This document shows, in pieces, positions 49,792-58,900 of a DNA stretch of 64,000 nt. The notes under the pieces were generated by a model that had not been told where the DNA came from, did not search any database, and saw nothing but the letters and a program-made list of their open reading frames with translations. The stretch comes from Variovorax sp. Root411 (GTDB lineage: Bacteria; Pseudomonadota; Gammaproteobacteria; Burkholderiales; Burkholderiaceae_C). The translations under genes were made by a program, and so were the position numbers. The stretch's first letter is position 1; each line of letters begins with the position of its first letter. The stretch covers positions 104,244 to 168,243 of the forward strand of contig NZ_LMDW01000017.1 in NCBI RefSeq assembly GCF_001425205.1, written 5' to 3'.

Positions 49792-50793
49792 TCAGTGCGG
49801 CCCGGCGCCGAGATCCGCGCGAACCGCCGCGACGACGGACAGCACCGCGTCGATCACCGCATCCGGGTCGTCGAACTGGATGTCGTGACCGGCGTTCGGC
49901 AACAGCACCTGCCTGCCTCGCGAGGACCATGTCGCCTCGTCCTCGTGCAGTTGCTTCCAGATGGCCTGCACCTGCGTGCCCTGCCCGGGCGTGATCTTCA
50001 TCCCGCGGAGTTCCGCCTCGGTGTACGGCGCCATCGCGGTGAGCACCACCAGCGGGCGGTTGCCCAGGTCGCGGAAGGCGCCGGCCTCGGCGAGCGTGGC
50101 GTCGGTCGCATCGCTCTCCACCAGCTGCGTGCTCAACGACTTGGGCGCGAAGGCGCGGATCGCCTGCGCATCGCGCGCCGTCTGGTTCCGCGCCTGCGGC
50201 AGCAGCGAGGGGGCCGCCGCGCGCAGCAGGCCGGACCATGCAAGCGAAATGGCGATGCGCGAGCGCAACGACCGCGTCTCGGTCATGAAGTCCGCGACGC
50301 GCGCGACCTGGTCCGGATGCGAGGGGTCGACGAGAACCAGCCCCGCCACCTCGGCGCCGAAGTGCCTCGTGAAGCTCGTCGCGAAGAGCCCACCCAGCGA
50401 CTGGCCGACCAGCACGTAGGGCCCCCGTTCGCCCGCACGGGCGAGTGCCGCGTGAAGATCGTGCGCCACCTGACTTGCGCTGTGAGGCGCATCCGAAGGA
50501 TCGCTCCACATCAGCCCTGCGCGGCTGTATGAGCACGCGCGCGTGCGTGCTGCGATCTTCGGCTGGACGGCCGACCAGCTCAACGAACCGTCGGCGCTCA
50601 GGCCTGCTTCGAACACGACGGTCGGCGAGCCGGAGCCCCGGCAATCCAGCTGGATTCTTCGCCCGCCGATGTCGATCATCTTCCCGGGCGCGGGGAAGTC
50701 ACGCGCCGCGCGGTAGCGGCCAGCCTGCTCGTACACGACGCCCATGAGGATGGCCAGTGCGACGAGTGCGGCACTCCAAAGAACGATGCGCAT
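49792..50793 (-). CDS. Membrane-anchored alpha/beta hydrolase
   Basis: 333 residues from ATG 50793 (MRIVLWSAALVALAILMG, an uncleaved anchor or signal). The fold markers are VVFEAGLSADGSLSWS near residue 60, the nucleophile elbow VGQSLGGLFATSF near 125 (GxSxG with Ser), the acid in LVVLTAMAP or later, and the catalytic His in LLPNAGHDIQFDDPD near 307. An upstream ATG at 50868 would add 25 residues before the hydrophobic segment; neither has a strong ribosome-binding site. It is convergent with the autotransporter gene. Substrate unknown. Confidence 0.82.
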   Translation of the reverse strand: MRIVLWSAALVALAILMGVVYEQAGRYRAARDFPAPGKMIDIGGRRIQLDCRGSGSPTVVFEAGLSADGSLSWSAVQPKIAARTRACSYSRAGLMWSDPSDAPHSASQVAHDLHAALARAGERGPYVLVGQSLGGLFATSFTRHFGAEVAGLVLVDPSHPDQVARVADFMTETRSLRSRIAISLAWSGLLRAAAPSLLPQARNQTARDAQAIRAFAPKSLSTQLVESDATDATLAEAGAFRDLGNRPLVVLTAMAPYTEAELRGMKITPGQGTQVQAIWKQLHEDEATWSSRGRQVLLPNAGHDIQFDDPDAVIDAVLSVVAAVRADLGAGPH

Positions 50794-50881
50794 CACCAGA
50801 AGTTTCGACGAGTGCTTCACTGATCCGGGTAGTGCCACCACCGGCGTCCTCCCATGGCGGCTTTCCACGGGCGTCCTTCGG

Positions 50882-51000
50882 CAACAGAGATTTGCGTACT
50901 TTTCGCTTCAGCTTATCGACCGAATCCTTTGTGCAATCGATCTGCCGTGCGGGCGCGCAGCCTTTCGGCTATCTTGAAAAAAACTGCATGGAGTGCGCTA
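50882..51000. repeat. Upstream element, copy A (shared with rhs leader)
   Basis: About 120 bp that recur in diverged form at 55702–55830. Best-conserved blocks are CAACAG..ATTT at the start, ATCGAT(C/T)TG(C/T)CGT near the middle, GCCTTTCGGCT followed by (A)ATCTTGAA, and GGAGTGCGCT at the end. Copy A is 160–280 nt upstream of the EAL-protein ATG. It may be a common promoter/leader for the two units. Confidence 0.65.
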
Positions 51001-51158
51001 CTCCATGCGCGCCCAAGGGAATGAAACTTTCGCCGGCGCGATGCGAGGCCGGGGCAGGTGTGACGGGAAACACAGTTGGGAAGCGAAAGCGCTGTCAACG
51101 ACCATTGCAATCCGTAGCATCCGGAAGGTTCATAAAACGAGATTCGAAGGAGGATCAG

Positions 51159-52541
51159 ATGGCCGCTCTCTCACCACAGACTCCGTGGTCCGTCGCATGG
51201 GCTCCACGCACAGCGGGAAGCCGCGCGCATGGGGAGCATGTCGAGCGAAGCGCGTGGGCCGCGCCGTTTGATGCCGCCGACACCGCACCCGCCCTGCAAA
51301 CTGCGCCGCGCAGGGCCTGCGCCTATGTGTTCATCGCGAACCTGCCGCACCTCATCGAAGCCTACGGGCAGGATTTCGCAGCCGCAGCCAGCCTGGAAAT
51401 ACAGCGCCGTCTGGGCGCCCACTTCCTCACCTCGGCCGCCACCGACATGGCCCGGCTGCGCGACGACTGCTTCCTGCTGTGGGCCAACGACGCGTTCGTC
51501 TGCGGCGCGCGCGACATCCGCGAACTGCCGCATGACGTGCGCCACCGGAGCCGCCCCATCGAGACGCTGCTTGCCGTGCTTGGCGCCGAACCCGTGCGTG
51601 CGAAGGGCATCGCCGCGATGGTGCAGTTGCATGCCGACTGGATCGAGGTGCGCCCGCCCGAGCAGCTCGGCACGTCGGAGATCGAGTTCGCCCTGTGGAC
51701 TGCGCAACCGTTTCCGGATTTGCGCGAGAACAGGGCCGACGAATGGTGCCAGCGCTACCGCTCCGACATGGACGTCGCCGTGCGCGTCAGCGAAGCGCTG
51801 CGCACCGAGGCGCTCTCCTTCGAATGGCAGCCGGTGGTGCACGCTGGCGGCAATACCAGTACTTTCTACCTCGCAGGGCGCGTGCGTCTGCCGCCGAGCC
51901 GCAGCGAGCCGGCGCTTCTTGCGCAGGAGGTGTTCCTGCCGTGCCTGCAGCGACTGGGGCTGGCTCGCGCGTTCGATCGCATCGTGATGCGCCAGGCCCT
52001 GGCGGAACTGCGGTCGCAGACCAGCGCGCACATCGGCGTGGGCATCTGCGCGCAGAGCACCAAGCTCGACCACTGGTGGGCGTCGCTGTGCTCGGCACTC
52101 GACGAAGAGCCCGCGCTGGCCTCCCGCCTCGTGATCGAGATCGTGGGCAGCGCCACGCTCGCCGATCTCGAGGCCGCCCACGACTTCTGCGTGCAGATGC
52201 AATTGCGCGGTTGCCGCATCGCCATGCGGGACATCGGCGGCGGCAACGACAACCTCGTCGCGCTGCAGTCCTGCGGGCCCGATATCGTGAAGCTCGACGC
52301 GTCGCTGCTGCGCCGTGCGCGCGACGACACCTTCGGCATCGAGTGCCTGCAGGGCATGATTTCTCTTTGCACGCACTTCGCGGCCCAGGTCGTGGTCGAC
52401 GGCATCGAGCGCGAAGACGACATGCACATCGCCTCGCGCGTGGGCGCGCGGTGGCTGCAGGGCTACGGCGTGCGTGGCACCGAGCCGGCCGCGAGATCCG
52501 CGGCGGCCGCTCCGGCGCATCCTTCGCAGGGGTGCCTGTGA
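51159..52541 (+). CDS. Degenerate GGDEF-EAL domain protein
   Basis: 460-residue cytoplasmic protein. The region at about residues 48–180 (CAYVFIANLPHLIEAYGQDF, then RLRDDCFLLW) reads as a GGDEF domain that has lost the GGDEF loop. Residues about 205–440 are an EAL fold in which FEWQPVVHAG replaces the usual start. The catalytic EAL (GRVRLP at that place) and the Mg-binding DDFG (RDIGGG) are changed. The lysine motif (DIVKLDASLL) and VVVDGIEREDDM remain. Neither synthesis nor hydrolysis of c-di-GMP is expected, but binding or protein regulation is possible. Start ATG 51159 has AGGAGG six nt upstream. The next small gene overlaps in GTGA. Confidence 0.8.
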   Translation: MAALSPQTPWSVAWAPRTAGSRAHGEHVERSAWAAPFDAADTAPALQTAPRRACAYVFIANLPHLIEAYGQDFAAAASLEIQRRLGAHFLTSAATDMARLRDDCFLLWANDAFVCGARDIRELPHDVRHRSRPIETLLAVLGAEPVRAKGIAAMVQLHADWIEVRPPEQLGTSEIEFALWTAQPFPDLRENRADEWCQRYRSDMDVAVRVSEALRTEALSFEWQPVVHAGGNTSTFYLAGRVRLPPSRSEPALLAQEVFLPCLQRLGLARAFDRIVMRQALAELRSQTSAHIGVGICAQSTKLDHWWASLCSALDEEPALASRLVIEIVGSATLADLEAAHDFCVQMQLRGCRIAMRDIGGGNDNLVALQSCGPDIVKLDASLLRRARDDTFGIECLQGMISLCTHFAAQVVVDGIEREDDMHIASRVGARWLQGYGVRGTEPAARSAAAAPAHPSQGCL

Positions 52542-52804
52542 AACTTCCGCCCGACTTCGAGCTGCGCCTTGCGCGGCTGAGCAAAGACCTTGGCCAGCTG
52601 CAGCGCACGGTCCAATCGCTCCTGGCCGTTTTCGATCGCCCGCACGTCGCCAGACGCGCGCGGATTTCCATGGAGTCTGCGCAGTACGCAGTGCTCGAAG
52701 CGGCGCTGCGCACGTCGGAGGCGGCGCTGTCGAAGTTGCATGAGGAAGGCGAAGGCGTGCGAGAACGTCCCGCGCTCACTTCATCCAAGCCGCCGGTCGG
52801 GTGA
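52538..52804 (+). CDS. Small helical protein of unknown function
   Basis: 88-residue protein starting at a GTG that overlaps the EAL-protein stop (GTGA), so it is translationally coupled. It begins KLPPDFELRLARLSKDLGQL and is mostly amphipathic helix with regular Leu/Arg/Glu spacing (SAQYAVLEAALRTSEAALSK). There is no signal peptide, membrane helix or recognised domain. The coupling suggests it partners the degenerate EAL protein. A Crp/Fnr regulator gene follows after 31 nt. Confidence 0.6.
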   Translation: MKLPPDFELRLARLSKDLGQLQRTVQSLLAVFDRPHVARRARISMESAQYAVLEAALRTSEAALSKLHEEGEGVRERPALTSSKPPVG

Positions 52805-52835
52805 CTCGACCCACGGCACCGATTCTTCTCCAGCC

Positions 52836-53618
52836 ATGTACCTGAACCCTCTCTTCGCCAACGTGTCGCAGGCGGAACGCATTGCGCTGGTCCAGAGCAG
52901 CCAGCTGCGCTCCTACCGGCGCAACGAAGTGGTGCTCGCGGCCGGCAGCTCCAGCGATTGCGTCTATTGCGTGGCCAGCGGACTGCTGCGCGTGGTGGAG
53001 CAGGCGAAGGGCCGCGCCCATGCCTCCAATATCACGACCGACTTCATCCGCCGGAACGAGTTCTTCATCGGCCCCTCTCTTTCCGAGGACACCTACCAGG
53101 CCAAGCACACGCTGGTCGCCGCGTTGCCCGCGGCAGTGCACCTCATTCCCGTCGTCGCGTTGCGCAAGATCTGCGGTTCGTACCCGGAGGTGGCCATCGG
53201 GCTGCTGGAACTCGCGATCGAACGGATGGCCGTCATGCGCAACCAGCTGCGTCGCATGTCGGCGCTGTCCACCGAAGACGTCGTGAGCCGCGTGCTGCAC
53301 CAGCTGACCGTGCTGGCCCCCTCGAGCACGGGGGCGTTCGACAAGCGCATCTCCCAATCGGTGATCGCCTCCTACTCGGGCCTGTCGCGCGAAGTCGTCA
53401 ACAAGACCATGCGCGACATGGAACAACGCGGCCTTGTGCGGCGCGACGATCAAGGCGTGCACGTGCCCGCCAATTTCGCTTCCACCGACTTCGGCAGCCT
53501 CGTGCCCGCCGAGGACAACCTGGTGCGTGCCGAGCAGAACCAGGTCGAGCCGATCTTCTTCGAGAACTTCCCGGACCCGGCGGGTGACCCACATGGGCGC
53601 AAACCCGGGGACGATTGA
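52836..53618 (+). CDS. Crp/Fnr-type transcriptional regulator 1
   Basis: 260-residue regulator. The N-terminal cyclic-nucleotide-binding-like beta-roll (ALVQSSQLRSYRRNEVVLAA, CVYCVASGLLRVV) lacks the clear phosphate-binding cassette of true CRP. There are no clustered cysteines, so it is not an oxygen-sensing FNR. The C-terminal HTH_Crp spans about residues 155–225 (SQSVIASYSGLSREVVNKTM, then RDMEQRGLVRRDDQGVHV). It lies in the same order of small regulators as a paralogue at 54338, which shares TTDFIRR, SLSE and SREVVN blocks. The acidic C-terminal tail after residue 230 is not found in the paralogue. Effector unknown. Confidence 0.85.
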   Translation: MYLNPLFANVSQAERIALVQSSQLRSYRRNEVVLAAGSSSDCVYCVASGLLRVVEQAKGRAHASNITTDFIRRNEFFIGPSLSEDTYQAKHTLVAALPAAVHLIPVVALRKICGSYPEVAIGLLELAIERMAVMRNQLRRMSALSTEDVVSRVLHQLTVLAPSSTGAFDKRISQSVIASYSGLSREVVNKTMRDMEQRGLVRRDDQGVHVPANFASTDFGSLVPAEDNLVRAEQNQVEPIFFENFPDPAGDPHGRKPGDD

Positions 53619-53644
53619 ACGCGCGCCGTTACTTGAAGGCATCG

Positions 53645-54241
53645 ATGTCCAAAGAAAAGAGCAAGCGGATTGCCGCGCGGCCCGAACGAAGTTCGATGGA
53701 AGCATCGTCCGTGCGTGCGGCCAACGGCGGCGAGCCGCGCGTCGGCGGTAACGGCGATGGCGTGCCACGAATCGATTCGTCGACCGCCGCAACCGCCGCA
53801 GCCTTGCTGTTCGTCAAAGCGGCCCAGCGTGAACTCGTCCTTCTGATGCGTCTGATTGCCGAGGGCGATTCGGCCATGGCGATGCGACTCGCGTGGTGCA
53901 TCGTGGAACGGGGGCGCGCGGTCCTGGGGCCTGAACCGCCGTCTTCGGCCTCGTTGCCGGCACAAGTTGGGGGTTCTTCGCAGGCGGAGGAAACGCGCCT
54001 CGCGCCATCGGCGAGTTCAGGCGCTGGAGGCCGCGCACTCTCGCGTCGCGAACTCGACGTGCTTCGAATGATTTCGCAAGGCCTGAGCAACCGCCAGATT
54101 GCCGAACTGAGCCATCGCTCGCTGCACACCGTGGATGCGCATGCGAAGAGCATCTATCGCAAGCTGGCCGTGAAGTCGCGTGCCCAGGCGGTGCGAGATG
54201 CCATGCAGAAAGGCTTGATCGATCTGGAGGCCTGCGAATAG
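53645..54241 (+). CDS. LuxR-type HTH protein
   Basis: 198-residue protein with a C-terminal LuxR HTH (RALSRRELDVLRMISQGLSN, then RQIAELSHRSLHTVDAHAKS; about residues 128–185). The N-terminal half has no receiver domain. It contains an Ala/Leu helix (LLFVKAAQRELVLLMRLIAE) and a Ser/Ala-rich linker, so its input is unknown. The ATG at 53645 has GAAGG five nt upstream. A TTG at 53615, overlapping the preceding stop, is an alternative that adds ten residues. It sits between two Crp/Fnr paralogues on the same strand. Confidence 0.82.
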   Translation: MSKEKSKRIAARPERSSMEASSVRAANGGEPRVGGNGDGVPRIDSSTAATAAALLFVKAAQRELVLLMRLIAEGDSAMAMRLAWCIVERGRAVLGPEPPSSASLPAQVGGSSQAEETRLAPSASSGAGGRALSRRELDVLRMISQGLSNRQIAELSHRSLHTVDAHAKSIYRKLAVKSRAQAVRDAMQKGLIDLEACE

Positions 54242-54337
54242 AAATGGCTGCAGCTGCTGCGCGCGAAGGGATGCTGTAGGAAGGAATCCCTAATTCAGGT
54301 GATTGCGTTTCGACCTGTCGCCTTTCATCATCGCAGC

Positions 54338-55021
54338 GTGTATCTGCATCCATTGCTTGCCCGCTTGCCGCTGGTGGAACGTTCGGCCATCGGGCAGCTT
54401 TGCGAGCTGCGTTCATACGCTCGCAACGAGACGATCCTTGCATCGAACGAATGGACCAGTTCGTTCTACTGCGTGGAAAGCGGGCTGGTGCGTGTGGTTG
54501 CCCAGGGCCGTGACGGTGCGCAGGAAGATGCGGAAGTGACCACGGATTTCATTCGCCGGCACGACTTCTATCTTGGCGGCTCCCTGAGCGAACCAAAGTA
54601 CCTGGCTGCCCACAGATTGATCGCGGTGCTTCCTTGCACGATCTACCTCGTTCCCGTGTTGGCGATAAAAGCGCTTTGCGAGCGGCATCACGGCATCGCA
54701 TTGGAACTGCTTGGTGCAGAGGCTGCCCGCATGAACGTCCTGCGCCGCCAGATCCGGCGCATATCTTCGCTTTCTTCAGAAGAGATGGTCGGCCGTGTAC
54801 TCCACAAGATGACCCAGATAGCCCCCGCCGGCCACGAGGCCTACGACAAGCGCGTCACACAGGGGGTCATCGCCTCCTACGCCGGCGTTTCCCGCGAAGT
54901 CGTCAACAGGACGATGCGGGAGATGGAAAGGCGCGGTGTGTTGCTGCGCGATTCACAGAGCGTGCACGTGCCGCAGGACTTCGCGGGGACAGACTTCGGC
55001 TTGCCGCCTTCCACGCCATAG
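54338..55021 (+). CDS. Crp/Fnr-type transcriptional regulator 2
   Basis: 227-residue paralogue of the regulator at 52836. Aligned blocks are VYLHPLLARLPL (start), RSYARNETILAS, CVESGLVRVVAQ, TTDFIRRHDFYLGGSLSE, and the HTH VTQGVIASYAGVSREVVNRT then MREMERRGVLLRDSQSVHVP. GTG 54338 is chosen because it aligns with the paralogue's initiator; GTG 54299 would add 13 residues and has AAGGAA upstream, so it cannot be ruled out. It lacks the acidic C-terminal tail of its sister. It probably arose by local duplication. No cysteines suggest an Fe-S sensor. Confidence 0.82.
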   Translation: MYLHPLLARLPLVERSAIGQLCELRSYARNETILASNEWTSSFYCVESGLVRVVAQGRDGAQEDAEVTTDFIRRHDFYLGGSLSEPKYLAAHRLIAVLPCTIYLVPVLAIKALCERHHGIALELLGAEAARMNVLRRQIRRISSLSSEEMVGRVLHKMTQIAPAGHEAYDKRVTQGVIASYAGVSREVVNRTMREMERRGVLLRDSQSVHVPQDFAGTDFGLPPSTP

Positions 55022-55128
55022 TCGGGCACAAGGGCGAAAAATAGCTGAGATCGGTGAGTTGCATTCGACAGGGTGTAACGAAAGAATCGAACAAGAAATT
55101 CCTCCCGTTGTTTCTACACAGACCTTCC

Positions 55129-55308
55129 ATGTCCCATCTGTTCGTCGCTTGTCCGTGCAGCATCACGCACCTTGCGCGCATTCATCGCAGTGGGTGGATG
55201 CACCTGCTGCCCTGGCTGCGTCTTTATCGGTGTGCGAATTGTGAAAGACGTCAGCTTCGTTCCGAGCGAGCGGTGGATGATGCGCGTGCGCGCTCGACTC
55301 AGGTCTAG
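55129..55308 (+). CDS. Small Cys/Arg-rich protein, possible zinc ribbon
   Basis: 59-residue ORF opening MSHLFVACPCSITHLARIHR and continuing SGWMHLLPWLRLYRCANCER. The CPC and CANC pairs, 26 residues apart, could form a zinc ribbon. The IHRSGWM..LP..RLYRC pattern is what I would expect of a small bacterial zinc-ribbon family, but I cannot name one. No good ribosome-binding site is seen. It lies in the gap between the second Crp/Fnr gene and a probable phage remnant, so it may be a decayed gene. Confidence 0.4.
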   Translation: MSHLFVACPCSITHLARIHRSGWMHLLPWLRLYRCANCERRQLRSERAVDDARARSTQV

Positions 55309-55561
55309 AACATCACCGCGCGCTTGCCGCGCTCGATGACTGGCTGCACTCGATGGTCGCCGCCGCACTGCTGCCAGCGATGCTGAACGGATGCGCAAGC
55401 AATTCACCGCCTTCGCCTCCCGTGATCGGGACCAAGCCGCAAGCGACCCGCTGCCTGCCAGCGTGTCGCGGATCGAGCCGCGATCCTCGGAGATCTGGCT
55501 GCGCGAGGTGCAGCGCTACTTCGAAGCGGTCGAATCATCGTTGAGCAGCGAGACGCCGAGG
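55290..55561 (+). pseudogene. Possible spanin (Rz1-like) lipoprotein remnant, frameshifted
   Basis: In one frame the sequence reads DDWLHSMVAAALLPAMLNGC then ASNSPPSPPVIGTKPQATR, a lipobox (LNGC) followed by a Pro-rich stretch, as in outer-membrane spanins of phages. After ATR the plausible continuation is in another frame (LPASVSRIEPRSSEIWLREV, then QRYFEAVESSLSSETPR and a stop at about 55561), as expected if one base was lost near 55453. No neighbouring holin, endolysin or tail genes are present. Alternative: an unrelated lipoprotein relic. Confidence 0.4.
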
Positions 55562-55701
55562 TAGAGCTATTGCTGGGCTCTCTGAAGAATGACCGGGCGC
55601 TGATGGCGCCGTAGCAGCAGTTGCCGCGGCACTTTGGTGCGAGCGCGGGCAATGATGGGTTCGGGCTGCGCGACCGTGCGCCGCTCGACAGTCGTTCACC
55701 G

Positions 55702-55830
55702 ACAACAGCAATTTCTGGGGATTGAGCGCTTTCGTGTTCATCTTGTCGGAAACCCTTCCAGGGCCATCGATTTGTCGTTGTCGGGGTTTGGCCTTTCGGC
55801 TAATCTGAAACAACTTGTACGGAGTGCGCT
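55702..55830. repeat. Upstream element, copy B (rhs leader)
   Basis: Diverged copy of the element at 50882–51000 in the same orientation. The blocks CAACAGCAATTT, CCATCGATTTGTCGT, GGCCTTTCGGCTAATCTGAAAC and GGAGTGCGCT align with copy A with few gaps. It ends about 120 nt before the rhs start. The rest of 55562–55952 holds no convincing gene; a GGAGG at 55853 is not followed by a usable start. Confidence 0.65.
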
Positions 55831-55952
55831 GCGTGGCGGTGCGCGTCACCTGAGGAGGTAACGGTCCGACCGAGAAATGCTGATCGTCGCGGTTCGTGAA
55901 GAGTGGACTGCAGATGCTCAGACGCGTAAATGAGAAGGCATGGGGGAGAGTG

Positions 55953-58900
55953 ATGATGAATGCGGCGGCGTCGCGACAGACGCGCGAGTTTGTTTCGTTT
56001 CCGCAATGGGCGACTGGTTGTCATAGTCTCGGTGAATGGTTGGTGCGCGTCCTCCGTTGGTCGGCAGTGCTTTTCTTTACCTGTTTTGGTGCTGCGTCCT
56101 CGCAGGTTCCGAAACTGTCGAAGGGGTTGAAGGCCGCAGCGCGCAGCCTGTTGCTGGTGCTGATTGCCCTCCCGTGCTTCCATGCTGCGGCAGGTGTGGC
56201 CAAGCGGATTCAATACACTAACAACCCGCCGTATTGGTACGACTCACCAGCGGCGTTCTGCGATTCATACAGGGACTATTGGGTCAAGAATTACAACCAG
56301 CCGTTGGCTCAATATGTTCTTGATACATGTGTCCCACCGACACCGAATCCCGGTAACAACGGAAGTGTGTCGGGGCTTATGTACCCGGCGAGCAATCCCC
56401 AGGCAGGCTTTCGGTTTGGAGGACCATTTTGGTCTGCGTACCGTTGCCCGCTCAACAGCACCGGCGCAACGGACGTGTGCGATTGCGACAGAGGATTTTT
56501 GGAGGCCCCTGACGGGGGATTCTGCGTGGCATCGCCTGTGGAGCCACCATCGGACGGAACGGTCGACGGCATGTGCACTCGCAACCCGCTGTATCTTCCA
56601 GATGCTGACAAGATTCGATCGGAAGTCGATTGGTCAGACGGCGGCTCGGAACCGCTGTCCATAGTCAGAACGTTCAGAGGCAATTGGGGGCGAGAGTTCA
56701 TCAATCCGAACCTCAACTTCGGGCGTGCCTGGAGGCACAACCACGAGTTCAATCTTCAGTTCAGTCCGCTCGACAATCCAATCTCCGCGACTGTCACACT
56801 GCCCCAAGGCTATCGGAGGACTTTCTCGCGGCCTGGATCAACATCCGCTTGGGTGGCTGTGAATAGCGCGGATGCGCTCACCCAACTTGGGAACGGGACG
56901 TGGCTGTATGTCAATGCCGAAGACGACTCGAGCTTGGCGTTCGATCCGAATGGAAGGTTGACGGTCAGGCGTTCTCGCAACGGCTGGTTGTGGCTCTATA
57001 CCTATGACGCGCTGGGCCGCCTCGGTCAAGTTGCCAATCCCTTTGGTCGCAGCATCCAGTTCACCTACAACGGCGATGGTCAAATCACTGGTGTTTTACT
57101 GCCGGATGGCCGGGCACTGACTTACGCGTATGACGCAGGAAAAAGGCTTGGGCGGGTGACCTACCCGGACGGAAAAGGGCGCTCATTTGTCTATGAGGCC
57201 GGCGTCTTTGATCATGCATTGACGGGAATCGTGGACGAAGCGGGTACGCGGTGGGCGACCTTTGCCTACGACGGGACTGGAAAGGCAACCACCTCCTGGC
57301 TTGTCGGCAATGTCGAACGGTATGTCGCGAGCTATTCCGCCGCTTCCTCTGCAACGGTTACGGATCCGCTGGGTACTGTCAGGACGTACTCGTACGGGAA
57401 GACGCTGGGCAAGCTCGCCGTTACTGCAGGTTCGCTGCCCTCAGGCGAAGGCGGGAGCGATGCCGCGGGCCGTGTGCAAGATGCCAACGGCCTCATCATC
57501 AGCGAGACCGACTTCAAGGGCGCAATCACAACGACGACGTGGGATGTCGCCCGTCGGTTGCCGACTACCGTGGTCTACGCTTCTGGCACCCCCGATGCGA
57601 AGACCGTGACGACCCAATGGCACACGACCTTCTCGTTGCCCGTGCTCGTCACGGAGCCCGGCCGCACCACAGCCTACACCTACGACGCTGGTGGCAATGT
57701 CTTGTCGAAGACCATCACTGACACCGTCACCAACAAGGCCCAGCTCTGGCAGTGGACCTACAACACTTCGCAGCTGGTCGATACGGCGACGGAGCCTAAC
57801 GGCGCAGTCACCAGCTACACCTACGACACCCGGGGCAACGCCCTTACCTCGACGAATGCCCTAGGCCACGTCACCGGCTACACCTACGACAACGCCAACC
57901 GCGTCACTGGTTCGACAGCCCCCAACGGCCTCGTCACCACCTACACCTACGACCAGCGCGACCGCCTGCTGACCCAGACCGTGGGCGGCCAGACCACCGT
58001 CCTGACCTACAAGCCCTTCGGCGCGGTCGAGACGGTGTCCTTGCCCACTGGCCTCGTCTTAACGTATCCCTACGACACCGCCCACCGCCTGACAGGCTGG
58101 AGCAACAACCGAGGCGAATCCGGCACCTACACCCTCGACGCCATGGGCAACCGCACCGCCGAGCAGATCAAGGACAGCGCCGGCAACGTCGCCTGGAGCG
58201 TGGCGCGCACCGTCAACAACATCAACCGCCTGTCCGCCAAGACCGAAGGCCCGAACCAGACCATGGGCTTCGGCTACGACGCCAACGGCGAACTGACCCG
58301 TTCAACCAACGGCCTGAACCAGAGCACGAACTACGGCCTGGACGGCCTGCGCCGCGTCAAGACCGTGACCGACGCGGCCAACGCCAGCGCCACCCTCAAG
58401 TACAACGCCCTGGACGCCGTCACCGAAGCCAAGGACTTCAAGGGCGTGGCCACCGCCTACACCCGCGACGCCCAGGGCAACGCCACCACCGAGGCCAGCG
58501 CCGACACGGGCGGCGCCAGCACCCAGTACGACGCCCTGGGCCTGCCCAGCCAGATCACCGACGCCCTCGGCCAGGCCACCACCATCGCGCGCGACCTGCT
58601 CGGGCGGCCCACGAGCCTGGTCTTCGCCGACGGCAAGACCACCACGCTGCGCTACGACCTCACGGCCAACAGCAAGGGGTACCTGTCGGAGATCGTCGAC
58701 CGCAGCGGCACCACCGAGTACACCCGCGATGCCTTCGGCCGCGTGACGCTCAAGAAGCAGACGCTGATCAACGGCAGCGTTCAGCAGGTCAGCTACGCCT
58801 ACAACCCCAACGGCACGCTGGCGAGCATCGGCTACCCCAACGGCGGAGGCACGCTCACCCACGCCTACGACAGCAGCGGGCGCCTGACGGGCCTGAGCCT

